In this document: in pieces, positions 50,121 to 58,629 of the stretch
How positions within the stretch are numbered: the first letter of the stretch is position 1
Layout: the number at the start of each line of letters is the position of its first letter
DNA from: Parachlamydiales bacterium
GTDB lineage: Bacteria > Chlamydiota > Chlamydiia > Chlamydiales > Rhabdochlamydiaceae
Length of the DNA stretch: 64,000 bases
Reading direction: 5' to 3'
NCBI GenBank assembly: GCA_023265455.1
Contig: JAHFTQ010000007.1
Coordinates: 1 to 64,000 of the forward strand
The notes under the pieces: generated by a model
The model's database searches: none
The model's input: the letters and a program-made list of their open reading frames with translations, nothing else
Told to the model about the DNA's origin: nothing
Translations under genes and position numbers: made by a program

Positions 50121-51343
50121 TTTGAACACATCTGATCAATAAGAGAGGCGATCGATTCATTGAATCGATTACTGGGAACTTTGTCGTAAGATTTTTGGAT
50201 TTCGTGTCTTAGTTCCATATCGTAGAGATAGGTTCTCACAAGAGATTCGACATTGTCAAGTTTTTCGATAGTGCTACCGACGCCATAGTGGCGGACAATC
50301 TCAATATTGGCTTTTTCCCAGTCGATGACAGGCGAGGTGCAGTCGATGAGGATCGGCAGGCGCATGGTGAGAGATTCGGTAATAGACAAAGTGCCGGGTT
50401 TAGTAATGATGACGTCGGAAAGAGCCATCAGATCAGCGATTTTATCTGTGAATTCCATCACCGTCATGGAGTTGGTAGGGTGGAGTTTGAGTTTGTAGAG
50501 TTTTTCCGCTAAACTTTGGTTTCTTCCGGCGCAGACGATGAGGTGAGCGCCCAATTGGGCTTGCCCAACTTTTTTAGCATAATCGTAAGCGGTGCCCCCG
50601 CCAGCTCCTCCGAACATGATCAGAACAACGGGTTTGTGGGAATCGATGTGATATTCAGCTTTTAATAGGACGGCATCCTTTTTTTTCAAGAAGTCAGAGC
50701 GGAGAGGAAAACCTAGAGTTTCGATAGATTTTTCAGGAATATTGCGCTGGAAGAGCATCTCTCGTCCTGGATGATGATAGGGCGCGATGACGACTTTGAA
50801 CTGGGGATGGGAGATGCCTTGAAGACCATGGACTTGGGTTTGTAAATCGTTGTCAGTGGTAATCATGAGGTAAGGCACGCCGACTTTGCGAGCTGCTTCA
50901 CTCGCAAAAAGGTTGATGAAAGGAATGACTGAAATCACTAAATCGGGCTTATTATTTGCGATTTCTTCTGTGATCATCGCTTCGAGTCTTTTCTTATAAC
51001 CTCGGAAAATTTTAGGGGCGACATATTTGGAGACGACATTGACAGAGCGCGTCCACCGATTGCGCAGCGCCATATTATAAAGTTCTTCTCCTGACTTAAC
51101 GCCAAAAATTTGGAGTTCGTTAATGGGGTAGATGACCTTGAACTCAAACCGGTCGTTTAAGATTTCTTTTAAGGCGCGTGCGGCAGAGTTATGGCCATTG
51201 CCCCCATTGCTGCAAAGCACGAGGATCTTTTTTTTGGGCTGAACGGGTTCGGAGTGTAAGGTGATGGGTAAACAGGCCAGGCAAGAAAGCCCGATTTTTA
51301 GCCACCATTTATTTTTGTAAGAGCCACTCATTTTTCTCACCAT
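50102..51343 (-). CDS. MGDG-synthase/MurG-like glycosyltransferase with signal peptide
   Basis: 413 aa. An N-terminal hydrophobic segment (WLKIGLSCLACLPITLHS) looks like a signal peptide or anchor; then KKILVLCSNGGNGHNSAARALKEIL (MGDG_synth domain), LVISVIPFINLFASEAARKVGVPYLMITTD, VLIMFGGAGGGTAYDYAK and the C-terminal sugar-nucleotide motif DVIITKPGTLSITESLTMRLPILI. Likely transfers sugar to diacylglycerol or a related acceptor. The last residues DLLRN and the TAA are encoded by the MITE terminal repeat. An internal ATG five codons in is also possible. Confidence 0.82.
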   Translation of the reverse strand: MVRKMSGSYKNKWWLKIGLSCLACLPITLHSEPVQPKKKILVLCSNGGNGHNSAARALKEILNDRFEFKVIYPINELQIFGVKSGEELYNMALRNRWTRSVNVVSKYVAPKIFRGYKKRLEAMITEEIANNKPDLVISVIPFINLFASEAARKVGVPYLMITTDNDLQTQVHGLQGISHPQFKVVIAPYHHPGREMLFQRNIPEKSIETLGFPLRSDFLKKKDAVLLKAEYHIDSHKPVVLIMFGGAGGGTAYDYAKKVGQAQLGAHLIVCAGRNQSLAEKLYKLKLHPTNSMTVMEFTDKIADLMALSDVIITKPGTLSITESLTMRLPILIDCTSPVIDWEKANIEIVRHYGVGSTIEKLDNVESLVRTYLYDMELRHEIQKSYDKVPSNRFNESIASLIDQMCSKDLLRN

Positions 51344-51417
51344 ACTAAGGCATCATAATTTTCACCTACAGGAAAATTCTCCATTTAGCTATAGGAAGAA
51401 ATGAGGAGTCTTCCAGT

Positions 51418-52443
51418 ATGTGGAAACTGTTATTTGCTGTTTTAGTTTTCTTGCCTTTTACCGGATGTCAAAAATCTGGTTCTTCGAATATCGTTGTACG
51501 TCCGCAAAAGACGGGTATCACAACGATTCGTCTCTATGATGAGTCGCGCGGTCGTCCTGTTGTCACAGAAATTTGGTACCCTGTTGAAGATCATATTCCT
51601 GCTCAACCCACCGAAGGGTTATGGCTCCGTTGTGCAGAAGCTAGGGATGCTCCTTTAAAAGTTAGTTCAGAAAAATATCCCTTGATTGTCATGTCCCATG
51701 GAAACGGGGGTGATCGGATGAATAACGCATGGCTTGCAGAAATCTTAGCTGCCAACGGCTATATTGTCGCATCGATGGACCATCACGGCAATACGTGGAA
51801 TAATAAAATTGCTGAGTGTTTTGTCAAAATTTGGGAAAGACCCCTAGATGTGAGTTTTGTTGTCGATCAGCTCTTGCAACATGAGGGGTTCAGCTCTGCG
51901 ATTAATTGCCAAAAAATCGGCTTCATTGGGTATTCTTTAGGGGGCCAGACAGGGATTTGGATAGCCGGTGGAAAAATTAATCAGCTAGGCAAAAAAGAAA
52001 TCCAAACCATTCCGGTCGACCAACTTCCTGAAAACATCAATGAAGATCTTATCAACTCCATTGATTTTTCTCCTGCAACACAATCGTATCGCGATCACCG
52101 TATCTCGGCTGTCTTTGTCATGGCACCAGCACTAGGCTATCTCTTTGATTTAGCTAGCCTTCAAGCGATTTCCGTTCCTGTTCACATTGTGGCATCAGAA
52201 GGTGACAAGGTAACCCCGCTTGAAAACAGCGCTAAGCTTTTAGCTGGCAAGATCAAAAAAGCGGCTTTTACCCTGATTCCTGGCAATGCCAGCCATTATG
52301 TCTATCTCAATGAAGTCAGTAAGGGAGGCAAGCTGCTTTTAGATAAGAGACTTGCCATGGATCCCCCCAATGTGAATCGGGCAGAGATCCACGAAGAGAT
52401 TGGCTACTCTGCGGTCTATTTCTTCAATCGCCATTTGAAGTAG
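51418..52443 (+). CDS. Lipoprotein alpha/beta hydrolase (dienelactone hydrolase/PAF-AH type)
   Basis: 341 aa. Signal peptide with a lipobox: MWKLLFAVLVFLPFTGC, lipidated Cys17. Hydrolase core: LIVMSHGNGGDR (oxyanion), ASMDHHGN, nucleophile Ser173 in GFIGYSLGGQTG, then VPVHIVASEGDKVTP (acid) and GNASHYVYL (His). Resembles predicted dienelactone hydrolases and platelet-activating-factor acetylhydrolase-like lipoproteins. Its last 136 bases are duplicated at 55106-55241. Confidence 0.87.
   Translation: MWKLLFAVLVFLPFTGCQKSGSSNIVVRPQKTGITTIRLYDESRGRPVVTEIWYPVEDHIPAQPTEGLWLRCAEARDAPLKVSSEKYPLIVMSHGNGGDRMNNAWLAEILAANGYIVASMDHHGNTWNNKIAECFVKIWERPLDVSFVVDQLLQHEGFSSAINCQKIGFIGYSLGGQTGIWIAGGKINQLGKKEIQTIPVDQLPENINEDLINSIDFSPATQSYRDHRISAVFVMAPALGYLFDLASLQAISVPVHIVASEGDKVTPLENSAKLLAGKIKKAAFTLIPGNASHYVYLNEVSKGGKLLLDKRLAMDPPNVNRAEIHEEIGYSAVYFFNRHLK
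52308..52443 (+). repeat. Hydrolase 3' end, source copy of a 136-bp duplication
   Basis: Same length as and about 94 percent identical to 55106-55241 (eight mismatches by eye). Encodes the C-terminal 44 residues and stop of the lipoprotein hydrolase. Confidence 0.9.
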
Positions 52444-52461
52444 ATGGGAAACTAAAGATTT

Positions 52462-53883
52462 TCACGGAAGACTTATCGCTATTGAAGAGCGCAATAAGCT
52501 GAAAATTCTTTGACGCTGTTTGATCAATAGGTATCCCAAAAAAAGGCCAAGGGCAAGAAGTGCAATGCGGCCGATGAGGTTTCCCCATTTTTCAGGAATT
52601 GATGAGGGTTTAATATTGAATTTTAAAATCTTTATCTTGTGGCCAGCTCTCACGATCAAGATAGGTAGACCGTTGGGTTCAGATATTTTGATCGTATCAT
52701 AGTTTTGATGGCCACGTCTGGCTCCCCACATTTCTAGCAATTTCAAACTTTTGCAGTGAGGCGGCAAGCCTGTGTGAAGAAAGATTGTATGCTTGCTCCA
52801 AAAATACTGATTCACCACACTGCTCGTGACTCCCACACGCGCGCCTCTAATTTTCATCAAATCTGCGCCTTCTTCTCGAATATTGAAAAGCTCATCAAGT
52901 GAACGGTATTCTTGGAGTGTCTGGTAATAGATGGGCTTAATTTCTTTGTTTCCGTTTGAAGTTTCTGGAAGTTCATACTCCCAGAAATTAGTCATAGTTA
53001 AAAAAGTTAATATTTTGGAGTTATTGATTTTTGAAATATGTGTAGCACAGCGGGAGCCAATGCTATCATAATCCGGATTTTCTAGATTGAAAACTTGTTC
53101 TTGTGTAAAAAGATTATAAATATCAAGTTTTAAAACGTTTATGCACTCTCTGAAAACAAAAAAATAGTTATCGTTTTCTGAATAAGAATTTAAAATTTCC
53201 CCTGATTTAATTGGGTTGGAGACAATCTCTTTGTGATCTTTGTTCCATATTTTTATCTCACCCCCCACTACTTCACCTTGTTCAATCATAGGAAACGTGG
53301 CTGCGATATAAAACCAGGGTTGGTCTGCGTAGGGAACGAGCCTTATTGAGTTGGCGACGGCCTTGCAGGGGTGGCGAAATATCTCTTCAAGAGCATTCTC
53401 AATTTTAAAAATAATAATTTCTTTAGAAGCCTTTATTGACAAATAGATTTTATCGTTGCATTCTTGAATGCAATGATTGGGAAAACGCTCGTCCAATTTA
53501 ACTTTGAAAGGTTGTGTTTGATGGAGGTCTCGAATAAAAAGGCTGTTCTCTAGGAAATAAGTGATAAAACTTCTACCTTGAGAAGACGTAAATAAAATGT
53601 CTGTAAAAATTTTATCGGGCAAATTAATTGTTTCAATTTCAAAAATTCCCTTTAGCATATTTTGTTCGGCCTCGCAGCGGGCTAGATATAATTGTTTCCA
53701 TGAGGAGGGTAAGGGCGTAACATTAATATGCGAATAAAGTTTTTTAAACAGCTGTTCATGAACCGCTTCCGATCTAAAAAAAAAATTATTTACCAGTTTT
53801 AGAATCGCTAATACAGGCGGGTTAACATGAGAGATAATTTCATAAAGAAGCTCAGGGGGCATAGTACACAGTGGAATAGTCAT
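52462..53883 (-). CDS. F-box protein with C-terminal membrane segment
   Basis: 473 aa from the ATG at 53883 (an upstream frame extension is unlikely). An N-terminal F-box: MPPELLYEIISHVNPPVLAILKLVNNFFFRSEAVHEQLFKKLY, followed by SWKQLYLARCE. The middle is beta-rich (possible WD/kelch-like). A membrane segment near residues 440-460 (IGRIALLALGLFLGYLLI) precedes a basic end. F-box proteins recruit SCF ubiquitin ligases in eukaryotic hosts, so a secreted effector is likely. Ends 19 bases after the hydrolase stop. Confidence 0.72.
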   Translation of the reverse strand: MTIPLCTMPPELLYEIISHVNPPVLAILKLVNNFFFRSEAVHEQLFKKLYSHINVTPLPSSWKQLYLARCEAEQNMLKGIFEIETINLPDKIFTDILFTSSQGRSFITYFLENSLFIRDLHQTQPFKVKLDERFPNHCIQECNDKIYLSIKASKEIIIFKIENALEEIFRHPCKAVANSIRLVPYADQPWFYIAATFPMIEQGEVVGGEIKIWNKDHKEIVSNPIKSGEILNSYSENDNYFFVFRECINVLKLDIYNLFTQEQVFNLENPDYDSIGSRCATHISKINNSKILTFLTMTNFWEYELPETSNGNKEIKPIYYQTLQEYRSLDELFNIREEGADLMKIRGARVGVTSSVVNQYFWSKHTIFLHTGLPPHCKSLKLLEMWGARRGHQNYDTIKISEPNGLPILIVRAGHKIKILKFNIKPSSIPEKWGNLIGRIALLALGLFLGYLLIKQRQRIFSLLRSSIAISLP

Positions 53884-53975
53884 GAGCAAATTATAGCAAA
53901 GCGGGTTTAGTTTGGCAATTTTCAAAAAATACAAATTTTTTAATTTGCATTGTCAGCCAATAACTATTAAGTTCT

Positions 53976-54218
53976 TTATTTTAAGCGACTTGTTGTAATT
54001 TTTTTCTCAGCTTCGAATTTAATGATTTCTTCTGGGGTGAGCGGGGTGACTAATTTCCAATTACTCACGGAAGCTAATTTTCCTACTAGATCTAAAGGAG
54101 TTCGTAACAAGCTTTCAAAATGCTGGTAGTGCTGTTTCCAGCCAAAATCCATTGGCTTGGATGTTCCTGAAAAAAAATCGCGAATACATAAGTATTCCCA
54201 TAAGCTGCCTTTTTCCTT
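53976..54218 (-). pseudogene. F-box protein relic
   Basis: An open but startless frame encodes GSLWEYLCIRDFFSG, then DFGWKQHYQHFESLL, then LASVSNWKLVTPLTPEEIIKFE, closely matching the gene at 55137-55991 (SLWEYFCIRDFFSG, INWKSYYQYFEKFLL, LAMAANWKSVTPLTPEETIQL). Relative to that gene the F-box itself and about 110 central residues are missing. It directly abuts the stop of the SDR gene at 54219. Confidence 0.8.
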
Positions 54219-55070
54219 TTAATGCTCAGGGCCTTCGGGCAGAACTTGGCCGCCGTCGATAATAAGACTTTGTCCGGTAATGTAGCTGGCTTCTTTTGAA
54301 GCCAGAAAAAGAACTGCGTAGGCGACATCTTCGGGAGTTCCTAGCCGCCCGAGCGGGATAGCGCTTAACATTTTATCAATATGGTCGATACCCATGGCTT
54401 CAAGGCCTTCAGACATAATTGTTCCAGGCTCAACAGCGTTAATATTAATTTTATACCTCGCTAGCTCGACAGCAGCTGTCCGAATAAATCCAGTGACTCC
54501 ACCTTTTGAAGCCGTATAGTGAGAATAGCCAGGAAGTGCTGTCTGGGGACCTGAGATTGATGATGTGATCACAATTTTACCATGGCCTTGAGCCTTCATA
54601 GCAGGAATGCAGGCTTTGACTGCTAAAAAAGTTCCGGTCAGATTCACATCAATCACTTCTTGCCACTGCTCTAGAGTCATGGTTTCAAGTCTCGCATGAG
54701 GATAGATCCCGGCATTGTGACAAAGCACATCGGTTCTACCATACTCTGCTAACGTTTTCTCGATCATTCTTTCCATATCTTTAGGGTTTTTCACATCGGC
54801 TTGGACGTAGATGGCATTTTCTCCCTTCTCCTGAATAACTGCTTTGACGGCTTCTAATTGTGTTTCGTCTCTTCCGACTAACATAAGCTTTGCTCCCTCA
54901 TCAGCAAAAAGGGTCGCAATCCCTCGTCCAATCCCTCTTGATGCTCCGGTTACAACGACGACTTGATCTTTAAATCTTTTGATGGATGAGGGCGATGTCA
55001 GAGCGTTCTTTGAATCTTGAGCCCAGCTGGAGATTACCATGGTTATACCTAAAAAAAATAAGAGTTTCAT
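54219..55070 (-). CDS. SDR oxidoreductase with an N-terminal signal peptide
   Basis: 283 aa. Short-chain dehydrogenase of the FabG/glucose-dehydrogenase type: VVVVTGASRGIGRGIATLF (41 onward), HNAG, ITSSISGPQ, catalytic YSHYTASKGG and a C-terminal YITGQSLIIDGGQVLPEG. Unusually, residues 1-18 (MKLLFFLGITMVISSWAQ) look like a cleavable signal peptide ahead of a 14-residue linker. Substrate unknown. Export of an NAD(P)-dependent enzyme is atypical. Confidence 0.85.
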   Translation of the reverse strand: MKLLFFLGITMVISSWAQDSKNALTSPSSIKRFKDQVVVVTGASRGIGRGIATLFADEGAKLMLVGRDETQLEAVKAVIQEKGENAIYVQADVKNPKDMERMIEKTLAEYGRTDVLCHNAGIYPHARLETMTLEQWQEVIDVNLTGTFLAVKACIPAMKAQGHGKIVITSSISGPQTALPGYSHYTASKGGVTGFIRTAAVELARYKININAVEPGTIMSEGLEAMGIDHIDKMLSAIPLGRLGTPEDVAYAVLFLASKEASYITGQSLIIDGGQVLPEGPEH

Positions 55071-55105
55071 GGGGATAGAATTTAGCCGGGGAGGTATTTA
55101 ATATG

Positions 55106-55241
55106 CAATGAAGTCAGTAAGGGAGGCAAGCTGCTTTTAGATAAGAGACTTGCCATGGATCCTCCAAATGTCAATCGGGCAGAGGTCCATGAAGAGATTG
55201 GCTACTCTGCGGTCTACTTCTTCAATCGCCACCTGAAGTAG
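55106..55241 (+). pseudogene. Hydrolase 3' remnant (136-bp duplication), antisense to the F-box gene
   Basis: Duplicate of 52308-52443. Read on the plus strand it still encodes the hydrolase C-terminus; of the eight differences only one changes an amino acid (Ile to Val), so it diverged while still selected as part of a hydrolase gene. Bases 55137-55241 now serve on the minus strand as the last 34 codons and stop of the F-box gene. Confidence 0.88.
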
Positions 55242-55991
55242 CGATTCTTTTAGATAGGTTGAATTCAATGATTTTCGGTAGGTTTCTATTTCAGTTTTGA
55301 GTTGGATTGTTTCTTCTGGAGTTAGGGGAGTTACCGATTTCCAATTAGCAGCCATGGCTAAGTTTTCTACTAAATTTAAATGTTCTGCAGGGATTTGGTT
55401 AAACTCTTTTAAAACCTTAAAGATTTTTCTCAATTCGTCTCGCTGTTCGAAGTACAAACCATCATCTAAAAGCACCATTTTTTCTTCGCTGTTATCAATA
55501 ACAGCTCCAAAATAGGTTTCCACTGCATCACCGTTATCTGAGAGTGTCAAAGATAAGCCGACCTTGCCACTTTCATATCCAAGCAATTGAAATTCTTTGA
55601 TTAGAGAATCGTTGGTTTCGCTCTTGAAAGATAATATTCTGACTAAGTTTGCTCCTTCATGGCCTACGCTCCAGTTTTCATAGGGTACGAGTTTAAAAAC
55701 AGCCTCTTTGCCTGGAAAAGGTAGGAGTAAAAATTTCTCAAAGTATTGGTAGTAGGATTTCCAATTGATGTCTAATGGCTTTGGTTTAAAGAGGTTTATG
55801 CTGGCTCCTGAAAAAAAATCACGAATGCAAAAATATTCCCATAGGCTCTCTTTTTCATGGAGCTGATACAAAATAGTGCTAGTACGGCCAAACCGGACTG
55901 CTGATTTGAAATCCAGGCATTGAAAGACGATATTCAGAGTTTCTGGTGGCAAAAATAACAGGTGATAAGCTGGTAGTGTAGTCGGAGTCAT
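55137..55991 (-). CDS. F-box protein with a C-terminus overprinted on a hydrolase remnant
   Basis: 284 aa. F-box at residues about 12-60: LPPETLNIVFQCLDFKSAVRFGRTSTILYQLHEKESLWEYFCIRDF, then a domain shared with the relic at 53976-54218. The final 34 residues (from about ESLLQVAIEEV to IWRIHGKSLI) are encoded antisense to the duplicated hydrolase 3' end and so are not homologous to F-box proteins. Likely a host-ubiquitin-pathway effector. A near-identical AT-rich segment (ATTTAGC..GGGGAG..ATATGCAAT) occurs on both sides of the gene at 55078-55108 and 56028-56054. Confidence 0.75.
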   Translation of the reverse strand: MTPTTLPAYHLLFLPPETLNIVFQCLDFKSAVRFGRTSTILYQLHEKESLWEYFCIRDFFSGASINLFKPKPLDINWKSYYQYFEKFLLLPFPGKEAVFKLVPYENWSVGHEGANLVRILSFKSETNDSLIKEFQLLGYESGKVGLSLTLSDNGDAVETYFGAVIDNSEEKMVLLDDGLYFEQRDELRKIFKVLKEFNQIPAEHLNLVENLAMAANWKSVTPLTPEETIQLKTEIETYRKSLNSTYLKESLLQVAIEEVDRRVANLFMDLCPIDIWRIHGKSLI

Positions 55992-56059
55992 TGTTTTTTC
56001 CTAAGGGAGTATTTCAAGGGAATAAGAATTTAGCGGGGGAGATATTAATATGCAATCGA

Positions 56060-57472
56060 TTATGCGGGACTTTTTCCATCGGCTTTTTTATCGACCAGCG
56101 TGCCGAGTTTGAAGGTCGAGATGACACAACTGATGGCAATGATAAGAACTAAAGGTCCTGCAATAAAGACACTGGCCAAAACGCCTCCGCAGGCTTGAAT
56201 TAAGATGATGCTAAATAGCGAAGCGCTGCCGCGTCCAACTCGTGAACACATTCCGTCAATCACGAGCTTCCCTTGCATCTTTTCCAATGAGGGAAGGGGG
56301 ATAAATGAAAGTTCTTTAGAGGTATCAAATAATGTCGATTTAGCCGCGCGGACCAAGCAGAAAAAGAGCGTTCCTAGGAAAACGAGAAGTTCAACGTTGG
56401 AGGCTGTCTTTGAGTTCCCCCCTTGGTTCCAAAGCACGATGAAGAAAGCTCCTTCGGTGAGAAGAATACAGACGGGCGTGACCAAAGAAGCGACGACCCA
56501 GCGGCAGCGGCGTAAGATGAGAGGAGTGATGACAAGCGCGCTAAAAGCGGTGAGTATACCGCTCCAAAGAGAAAGCTGTCCCATGTAATCGCAATAGTCG
56601 CGAGGATCGGGATACTTAATTTTTAAGACATCGAGGAAAACAACTTCGCCAAGGGCATAAGCGACATAGTCAGCGATGGTGAGCCAGGCCAGGAGTGAGA
56701 GGTAAGGGGTGCGAGCGCAAAGTCTGACGCTTTCCCAAAGAGAGAGGTGTTCTTTTTCTTCTTCGAGCTCTTTTTTAGGCCCTGCGAACTCTTTCCAGAG
56801 TTTTGTATAAAACCAAGCGGTGATCACGCTGACAAGTGCAAGGAAAGCCATCATTAAGATGAGGGATTGAGACCACGATTGGCGCGAAGCAAAGTCAGAG
56901 GTGCAAAGAGAAATGATCGGGCCTGCAACGATGGTTCCAACGCTACCTCCTAGCATCAAAGGACCGTAATATTTTTTAGCATCCCCTAAGGGAATGTATT
57001 GATTGACGAGCCCCCAAAATAAAACGGTGAGCAAGGCGATTTTCCAAAGCTCTGCCATGACAAAGAACAACATTGAAAAGGCCTGAGGCAAGATGACGGA
57101 TAAGAAGGTAGAGCCCGGAAGCCAGTCCCAGGTTGTAATTTGCGCTTCCCATCTCGGCAAAGAAGGGTAGATTCCCAGGGCAAAGAAGAGAAAGAACCCC
57201 GAGAAGACGGCTAAGGTGATCATGAAAACTTTATGAATCGAGTAACGGTTAAGCAGACGTGTGAGAATGTAGACCATTAAAATAGCTGCGGGCATCGTGC
57301 CGCAGAGCTCAAAGATGGGGATCGAACCGGCCCCTTTTCCGAGGTCAGCGACGACAAGAGCATTTCTTGCGCTTCTGAGAATGCCGTAGTTGATGCTCAA
57401 GAAGCACACGATGCCGAACATCAGGAAAAAAAGAACTCTCGAGCGGCGGTCGGTTAATAATTTAGTAAACAT
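56060..57472 (-). CDS. npt: NTT/TLC-family nucleotide transporter (ADP/ATP translocase type)
   Basis: 470 aa, about 12 membrane segments. Hallmarks: FLSINYGILRSARNALVVADLGKGAGSIPIFE near the N-terminus, then AELWKIALLTVLFWGLVNQYIPLGDAKKYYGPLMLGGSVGTIVAGP, and the middle ARTPYLSLLAWLTIADYVAYALGE. This family imports host nucleotides or exchanges ATP for ADP in Chlamydiae and Rickettsiales. Substrate (ATP/ADP or other nucleotides) cannot be settled from sequence reading. Confidence 0.93.
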   Translation of the reverse strand: MFTKLLTDRRSRVLFFLMFGIVCFLSINYGILRSARNALVVADLGKGAGSIPIFELCGTMPAAILMVYILTRLLNRYSIHKVFMITLAVFSGFFLFFALGIYPSLPRWEAQITTWDWLPGSTFLSVILPQAFSMLFFVMAELWKIALLTVLFWGLVNQYIPLGDAKKYYGPLMLGGSVGTIVAGPIISLCTSDFASRQSWSQSLILMMAFLALVSVITAWFYTKLWKEFAGPKKELEEEKEHLSLWESVRLCARTPYLSLLAWLTIADYVAYALGEVVFLDVLKIKYPDPRDYCDYMGQLSLWSGILTAFSALVITPLILRRCRWVVASLVTPVCILLTEGAFFIVLWNQGGNSKTASNVELLVFLGTLFFCLVRAAKSTLFDTSKELSFIPLPSLEKMQGKLVIDGMCSRVGRGSASLFSIILIQACGGVLASVFIAGPLVLIIAISCVISTFKLGTLVDKKADGKSPA

Positions 57473-57566
57473 AGGATGGGGCGAATTCTAATCGATAGCC
57501 CCCTAAGCTGGCTAGGAGTTTTTTATTGGGAATAATCATTTTTTTGACTAAAATCGTGCTACTTTT

Positions 57567-58601
57567 ATGGGAATTTCCACGCACTTAAAGGTGTTTTTCG
57601 GTACTGAGATTGCTTCAAATAATATTTTATTGGAGCTTGCAAGAACTCCCGAGAGAGTCTCTTTTGCACCTTTGAACATTTTGGTGGGAAAAATAAGAGG
57701 GAGGGATATACCCCGATTTCTAGTGGATTTAGACCAGCAAATAAGAGTTGCCCGGCTAACCCCCTCATTTCGCGCTACTCATATTCGGATTTATCAGGTA
57801 GTTCTCGCGGTCATTTTTGTGATCCCTGGAAGTATTTTAGGGGCAGCATTAAAAATTTGTTTACTGATTGTAAGCCGGGTTTATCGTGATCAACATTTTG
57901 CTCTTGTAGATCAGGTACATATCGATGAGCTTGGAAAAAGTGAGTTTACTAATCTCCCACAACCTAAAGATGGTACCTTAGAGGCGATACCAGTGGATAT
58001 TCAAACACACATTGGAAAATATCTCTCTGTTCAAGATTTGGGGAGGATATCGCAGGTATGTAAACAATGGTATGTTTTTGCGGATGGTCTATGGGATGCC
58101 AAGGGTTCTAATTTGGGCCTTTCTCCTAATGAAAAAGCGGTTAAACAATTAGTTTATAAAAAATTTATAGAAGTTCAGCGCAATTGCTTATCTTGTGTTG
58201 TAAAGCTGGGGGTCGAGCGGGTCTTAAATATGCCAATAGTCGAGTTTAAGACACCTCGACATGGCATTGCTCATTTGATACTTGCGGCTAAGGATTTTGC
58301 TGATTTAGATATTCTGATGGTAGGCCGTCAAATGATTCGCACTGCAGATTGCAAAAAATTTGCATTTCGCTGTAAGGGCGATTCGCACCACGAAGGAATC
58401 CTGGTTATTGAAAAATTGCCGTCTCATGTGTTAGAAAGATCTTTAATTCTCTGGGGACCTATAAATCTTTCAAATGTCTACCATCAAAGCTATTACAAAC
58501 TTGAGGAAGCTGGTTTAGCCGATTTTCTAAAGGGCAAATCCGTTACGATGAGTTCTTACGATCCTATTAACGACAGTGTAACCTTGCAACTTTTGCAATA
58601 A
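57567..58601 (+). CDS. F-box protein with central membrane hairpin
   Basis: 344 aa. A long hydrophobic stretch near residues 77-103 (VVLAVIFVIPGSILGAALKICLLIV) is followed by an F-box at about 138-180: LEAIPVDIQTHIGKYLSVQDLGRISQVCKQWYVFADGLW. The C-terminal part is unassigned. A membrane-anchored F-box protein would be suited to the inclusion or vacuole membrane, recruiting host Skp1; that is an inference. Divergent from the NTT gene with a 94-base gap. Confidence 0.72.
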   Translation: MGISTHLKVFFGTEIASNNILLELARTPERVSFAPLNILVGKIRGRDIPRFLVDLDQQIRVARLTPSFRATHIRIYQVVLAVIFVIPGSILGAALKICLLIVSRVYRDQHFALVDQVHIDELGKSEFTNLPQPKDGTLEAIPVDIQTHIGKYLSVQDLGRISQVCKQWYVFADGLWDAKGSNLGLSPNEKAVKQLVYKKFIEVQRNCLSCVVKLGVERVLNMPIVEFKTPRHGIAHLILAAKDFADLDILMVGRQMIRTADCKKFAFRCKGDSHHEGILVIEKLPSHVLERSLILWGPINLSNVYHQSYYKLEEAGLADFLKGKSVTMSSYDPINDSVTLQLLQ

Positions 58602-58629
58602 CTTGTACGGTTTCCGGTCGAATCGTGTA

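Noticed and set aside
54092..54328. 78-codon minus frame overlapping the SDR end
   Set aside because: It is out of frame with the recognisable F-box relic, which explains the sequence better, and overlaps the SDR gene.
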